Assembly: GCA_041987205.1 (NCBI GenBank)
Contig: JBHIWX010000004.1
Span: forward strand, 27,159 to 91,158
DNA from: BOKV01 sp041987205
GTDB taxonomy: Bacteria > Pseudomonadota > Alphaproteobacteria > Rhizobiales > Rhizobiaceae
Reading direction: 5' to 3'
DNA: 64,000 nt
Shown here: in pieces, positions 60,389 to 64,000 of the stretch
How the letters are laid out: each line of letters opens with the position of its first letter
Position numbering within the stretch: the stretch's first letter is position 1
Program-made: the position numbers and the translations under genes
Notes under the pieces: model-generated
Told to the model about the DNA's origin: nothing
What the model saw: only the letters and a program-made list of their open reading frames with translations
Databases searched by the model: none

Positions 60389-61621
60389 ATGCCGCATACG
60401 CTCGAACTAACCGATCCGCAGACCCGCGCCCGGCTTTCCGCCGCGACCGCGCCCGCCGAGGCGAAGGCACCGCTGATCGGCCTGTCGAAGAAGGCGCTCG
60501 CCGTGACGCTGGTAGAAGCTGGCGTGCCGGTGAAGCAGGCGCGCATGCGCGCCTCCCAGCTCTGGCACTGGCTTTACGTGCGCGGCGTTTCCGATTTCGA
60601 CGCAATGACCAACATCTCGCGCGATCTGCGCACCATGCTGGCCGAGAAGTTCACCATTGCGCGGCCGGAAATCGCAGCCGAGCAGATCTCGAAGGACGGC
60701 ACACGCAAATGGCTGCTGCGCTTTCCCTCGCGCGGCGCCGGCAAGCCGGTCGAGGTCGAGACCGTCTACATTCCCGAGGAAGGACGCGGCACGCTCTGCG
60801 TCTCGAGCCAGGTCGGCTGCACGCTGACCTGCTCCTTCTGCCATACCGGTACGCAGAAACTGGTCCGTAACCTCACCTCGGAAGAGATCCTGGCGCAGCT
60901 TCTGGTGGCGCGCGACGCGCTCGGCGATTTTCCGGATCGCGACACGCCGGCCGGCGCCATTGTTCCTTCCGAGGGGCGCAAGGTATCCAACCTTGTGATG
61001 ATGGGCATGGGCGAGCCGCTCTACAATTTCGAGGCGGTCAAGGAAGCGCTGCTGGTCGCCTCCGACGGCGACGGGCTGTCGCTGTCGAAGCGGCGCATCA
61101 CGCTGTCGACCTCGGGCGTCGTGCCGAACATCTATCGCACTGGCGAGGAGACCGGCGTCATGCTGGCGATCTCGCTGCATGCGGTGAACGACGAATTACG
61201 CAACGAGCTGGTGCCGATCAACAAGAAATATCCGCTGGCCGAACTGATGCAGGCCTGCCGTGACTATCCCGGCCTGTCGAATGCGCGCCGCATCACTTTC
61301 GAGTATGTGATGCTGAAGGGCGTCAACGATTCACTCGCCGATGCGCGCGAACTGGTGCGCCTGCTCAAGGGGATCCCGGCCAAGATCAATCTGATTCCGT
61401 TCAATCCCTGGCCCGGCTCGTCCTATGAATGCTCCGACTGGGAGACGATCGAACGCTTCGCCGACTTCATCAACGACAATGGCTATGCCTCGCCGATCCG
61501 CACGCCGCGCGGGCGCGACATCCTGGCGGCCTGCGGCCAGCTCAAATCCGAATCGGAGCGGCTGAAGAAGACCGACCGGCTGGCGCTCGAGGCGATGATG
61601 ATCGCGGGCCACGGCGAATAG
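60389..61621 (+). CDS. rlmN: Dual-specificity 23S rRNA (A2503-C2) / tRNA (A37-C2) methyltransferase RlmN
   Basis: Radical-SAM methyltransferase. The 410-aa protein has the cluster motif Cys144-x3-Cys148-x2-Cys151 in GCTLTCSFC, and GMGEPLYNF. Methyl-transfer cysteines are expected near residues in VSSQ and C-terminal AACGQL. The N-terminal accessory domain includes ASQLWHWLYVRGVSDF. Length and motifs match RlmN rather than Cfr. A small membrane-protein gene follows after eight bases, a pairing common in this order. Confidence 0.95.
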   Translation: MPHTLELTDPQTRARLSAATAPAEAKAPLIGLSKKALAVTLVEAGVPVKQARMRASQLWHWLYVRGVSDFDAMTNISRDLRTMLAEKFTIARPEIAAEQISKDGTRKWLLRFPSRGAGKPVEVETVYIPEEGRGTLCVSSQVGCTLTCSFCHTGTQKLVRNLTSEEILAQLLVARDALGDFPDRDTPAGAIVPSEGRKVSNLVMMGMGEPLYNFEAVKEALLVASDGDGLSLSKRRITLSTSGVVPNIYRTGEETGVMLAISLHAVNDELRNELVPINKKYPLAELMQACRDYPGLSNARRITFEYVMLKGVNDSLADARELVRLLKGIPAKINLIPFNPWPGSSYECSDWETIERFADFINDNGYASPIRTPRGRDILAACGQLKSESERLKKTDRLALEAMMIAGHGE

Positions 61622-61629
61622 GCGCGCCA

Positions 61630-62094
61630 ATGCTGTCGTTCGGCAATCTGATCGTCCGGCTCGTACCCATCTTCTTCGCACTGCTGCTGGCGTTCGTGGC
61701 GGCCGGCATCTTCGTCGGCTACGGCTTTTATGCCGGGGTGATCGATCCGGCCTTCGAATACGATCCGCATCTGCGCAGCGACGGCTTCATCGTCTTTCTG
61801 ACCGGGGTGGTCTGGTCGCCCTTCATCGCCGCCGTGGCGCTGGGGCCGGCGCTGATCATCATCGCGCTGGCCGAATTCCTGAAGATGCGCAGCCTGATCG
61901 CCAATCTGCTGGCCGGCGGGCTGGTCGCCCTGTTCGTGTTCTGGGCGGAGTTCGACACCTCGTCCGTCGCCGGCCTGACCGAAGGGCCGCTGCTGGTCGT
62001 CATGGCGACCGGCTTCATCGGTGCATTCGTCTACTGGCTGGTGGCGGGCAGGAATGCCGGCAGATGGCTGGAACGGCCTGGCTCGGTCCGCTAG
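61630..62094 (+). CDS. Conserved small membrane protein downstream of rlmN
   Basis: 154-aa protein from the ATG at 61630, with four predicted helices (about 7-30, 50-75, 83-103 and 117-140). The loops contain EYDPHLRSDGF and acidic residues near EFDTSSVAGLTEG. I know it only as a conserved hypothetical next to rlmN in Hyphomicrobiales. The frame extends upstream inside rlmN, but no start there is needed. Confidence 0.8.
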   Translation: MLSFGNLIVRLVPIFFALLLAFVAAGIFVGYGFYAGVIDPAFEYDPHLRSDGFIVFLTGVVWSPFIAAVALGPALIIIALAEFLKMRSLIANLLAGGLVALFVFWAEFDTSSVAGLTEGPLLVVMATGFIGAFVYWLVAGRNAGRWLERPGSVR

Positions 62095-62167
62095 CAAATC
62101 AGGCTGTTTCACCCTGTCCGTGATCGAAACGGCTTGACCTCGCAACTCGGGCGGGAAACAACAGGCC

Positions 62168-62869
62168 ATGCCCAGAATGCCCGTCCCCGGCCGCCGCCCG
62201 ATCCCCGGACCCCGAAAGGCTCCTGTCGTCAAGCCACCGCTTGCCGGCCTCAAACCGCAATTCGGCGATCGGAACGATGGCAAGATCCGCATCGTGACGC
62301 TGCTGCCCGACGAGGTGACGCCGGAGATTGCGGCGTTCCTGGCCGATCCTGACGTGATGGAAGGCTGGAACATGCCCCGAAAGGAAATGGGGCTGGAGGC
62401 GTTCCGTGCCTATGTCGCCAGTTTCGACCATATCAAGCGTTCGCTGATGGCGATCCGCGAGTTCGACAGCAACCGGCCGGTCGGTATCATCGTGTTCAAT
62501 ATCGATCACCGCCACCGGTCCGCCGGCTGGCACATGTGTATCGGCAAGGCGGAGGATCGCGGCCAGCAGATCGGGGTTCGCGCCGGTACGCTTGGCGTGC
62601 GGCACGCTTTCGAGGACCGCAAGGTGGAGAAGCTGTCGTTCGAATTCCTGGCGCGCAACAAGGTTGCGATCGGGGTCGCCGAGAAATACGGCATTCAGCG
62701 TGAAGCGGTGCTGCGCAAGCACCGCGTCGACGCGCTCACGGGAGAACGCATCGACGAACACGTCTATGGCATGATGGTGGAGGAATACTGGCCGGCGATC
62801 GAGGCGCTCGGCAAGGCAGGGATGCTGCCGCCTTTCGAGGGGCCGGGTATCCGTCCCCTGAAACGCTAG
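62168..62869 (+). CDS. GNAT family N-acetyltransferase
   Basis: 233-aa protein. The first ~40 residues are proline- and arginine-rich with no family match; the GNAT fold covers about 45-205. It contains RLVTLLPDEVTPEIAAFL-like opening residues, VGIIVFNIDHRHRSAGWHMCIGKAEDRGQQIG as the central strands and acetyl-CoA loop, and EKYGIQREAVLRKHRVD near the end, as in RimJ/RimL-type acetyltransferases. Substrate unknown. It converges on the truncated outer-membrane protein gene. Confidence 0.82.
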   Translation: MPRMPVPGRRPIPGPRKAPVVKPPLAGLKPQFGDRNDGKIRIVTLLPDEVTPEIAAFLADPDVMEGWNMPRKEMGLEAFRAYVASFDHIKRSLMAIREFDSNRPVGIIVFNIDHRHRSAGWHMCIGKAEDRGQQIGVRAGTLGVRHAFEDRKVEKLSFEFLARNKVAIGVAEKYGIQREAVLRKHRVDALTGERIDEHVYGMMVEEYWPAIEALGKAGMLPPFEGPGIRPLKR

Positions 62870-62882
62870 ACAGGCAGCAGCT

Positions 62883-63222
62883 TCAGAACCGGTAGGCGAT
62901 GCCGAACCGCACCTGATCGAACATGGGTTCGATCTCGAATCTCGAGTTGATGCCACTGCCGGTGGTTTTGCCGGGCACGACCAAAGACGGAAAATCGTAG
63001 CGAAGGTATTCGGCCTTGAACGTCCAGTTCGGCGCAAAGGCATATTCAATGCCGCCCCCGAACACCATGCCGTACAACACCTTGTCGGCACTGCTTGTGA
63101 TCGGCGGATCGAGAGCGTCGGTACGGGTGGATCTTGCCCCCACTTCGGTGGCCGCCAGACCGCCTGTGGCATAGAGCAGAACACGGTCGTCTTCGAACAG
63201 GTGACCCGCCCTCACCCGGGCA
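62883..63222 (-). CDS. Outer-membrane beta-barrel protein (Omp25/opacity-like), 5' part lost at a junction
   Basis: C-terminal ~113 residues of an eight-stranded barrel: RVRAGHLFEDDRVLLYATGGLA, FGGGIEYAFAPNWTFKAEYLRYDF, and a terminal VRFGIAYRF ending in Phe, the assembly signal. Related porin-like proteins (Omp25, Omp31, RopB) are ~200-280 aa with a signal peptide; that half is absent. The coding character stops abruptly at about 63220, where the sequence switches to unrelated low-GC DNA. The frame continues a few codons into the foreign part by chance. Confidence 0.8.
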
Positions 63223-64000
63223 GATGATCTCCAGGTTCTTGAGCCTGTCCAATTTGCCAACTGAAAGTAAGTCTATGGTCGCGGCTGCTGAGTTTTGAGC
63301 TTTCATTTCTGGCAATTTTGTCAGCTTCCTCTCGGGTGTCCTTGTGCCCTTGCTTTGTGATGGTGATCTGTGTTGTGAGTCTTCGTGGCCATGCTCATCC
63401 ACCCTTGGCAATGAACCTTCTCGGTGCGCTCTCTGGCTGCCAGGCACGACTTTCTTGATATCATAATTAGGCTTGATGATAGCTCTCTTGACACTTTTGG
63501 GCTTTTTATTATAAAAGCAGTTTTGAGAAGTAAACTAGTTGATATTCATTTTAGAAATCATCTCCTCCTTTGATTTGCATTCTTCAATTTTAATCAAATG
63601 CCGATTATTTTCCCTAATTCTATTTTGGATTCGAGTCAACTCATCATTGAATTTCTTATAACTTTTCCCAGAAATATTTACTTTGCTTAGGATTGAGACG
63701 TTCTTTTCAAATGCTGCGGGTGTTTTAAGAGGTGTTACTCTGCCGAGGACGGAGGCGCTCTGGGAGTCTGGAAGGGGCAGTTGGACTCCGTGCAATTTGG
63801 GCAAGGCGTTAATATTTATGTAAGGGAGTTGGATTTGACTTTGCGTATGCTTCCTAGTCCCAAGTGGCCGTGGGCGCGGTCGCACACTCGCCAGCGATCT
63901 CTATGACCTCCCTTTTTATTGCTCGCCATCCCTCAGCTGGCTGCGATCGCGTGGTACAGTATCAACACCCAGAGTAGACCGATGCCTTGGTGGCTGCGCA
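63220..64000. other. Foreign, eukaryote-like sequence joined to the bacterial contig
   Basis: From about 63220 to the end the DNA differs in kind. In 63481-63720 I count 76 G or C in 240 bases (about 32%), against a GC-rich remainder. On the minus strand one frame is open from 63900 to about 63223 except for a single in-frame TAG (63537-63535), about 220 codons. It includes a Lys/Asn/Ile-rich, coiled-coil-like stretch (63700-63540) and a Ser/Lys/Arg/His-rich stretch (63447-63300). Upstream (63901-64000) the GC rises and stops appear, like an untranslated leader. No bacterial ribosome site or family is recognisable. An assembly chimera or host/alga/protist contamination is most likely. Confidence 0.7.

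Noticed and set aside
63220..64000. Prophage or transposon end
   Set aside because: No integrase, transposase, inverted repeat or phage-like gene is visible, and the composition and residue pattern look eukaryotic rather than mobile-element-like.
1..64000. CRISPR array, toxin-antitoxin pair or defence system
   Set aside because: I found no regularly spaced direct repeats with unique spacers and no recognisable Cas, toxin or restriction genes. The GIY-YIG-like protein alone is not sufficient evidence of a defence system.

Overview
The window is GC-rich, densely packed bacterial DNA. Gene content and order point to an alphaproteobacterium of the order Hyphomicrobiales (Rhizobiales); I cannot fix the genus. 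The clearest signs are the ppsR-maf-aroE / hemE-hemJ-rho-mnmE-mnmG-rsmG-parA-parB block that flanks chromosome origins in this class, the tesB-glnK-amtB-ftsK-lolA-xthA block, parS sites, TTAA-N7-TTAA CtrA-type boxes, sigma-54 promoters before glnK, and IalB and Bax-inhibitor (ybhL) genes. Almost everything is chromosomal housekeeping. I see no prophage, IS element, CRISPR array or defence island.

Layout. 1-2241 (minus): aroE (cut by the window edge), maf, ppsR. 2242-2575: candidate chromosome origin, with one perfect CtrA box, several DnaA-like boxes and a cluster of GANTC sites, abutting hemE. 2565-13564 (mostly plus): hemE, hemJ, rho, mnmE, mnmG, rsmG, parA, parB, with a thioredoxin-fold protein on the minus strand and four parS or parS-like sites. 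13582-17805 (minus): holA, lptE, leuS. 18035-21545: a YggS-type PLP protein, an L,D-transpeptidase, an OmpR-type regulator coupled to a cNMP-binding protein, and xthA. 21680-30499 (minus): lolA, ftsK, then two consecutive glnK-amtB pairs and tesB. 30683-34552: a ubiquinone hydroxylase, Trm112-like, LON-domain, thioredoxin-TPR and ProX-type proteins. 34770-38098: tRNA-Gly(GCC), then a TPR/O-GlcNAc-transferase-like protein coupled to a sulfotransferase-like protein. 38240-48290: pirin, a zincin, a beta-hydroxyacid dehydrogenase, a CitE-like lyase, leuD, leuB, a Tad-like vWA protein, asd and a lytic transglycosylase. 48329-62869: carbonic anhydrase, a candidate small RNA, DUF2794, ybhL, an ABC exporter, a SGNH esterase, thpR, a pterin dehydratase, small DUF proteins, a GIY-YIG-like protein, a SPOUT methyltransferase, two IalB proteins, rlmN and a GNAT. 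62883 to about 63220: 3' part of an outer-membrane beta-barrel gene.

The last ~780 bases (about 63220-64000) do not belong with the rest. Composition drops to roughly 32% GC in the part I counted, the barrel gene is interrupted mid-domain, and the new sequence carries a long minus-strand frame of eukaryote-like character. An assembly chimera or contaminating DNA is the simplest reading.

The most interesting native signals are: the origin/parS region; a 38-codon Thr/Lys-rich leader ORF with mutually exclusive hairpins before asd; matching sigma-54 promoters before two glnK paralogues whose AmtB partners belong to different subfamilies; a perfect CtrA-type box before ftsK; and an intergenic small-RNA candidate with a UUCG-capped terminator.
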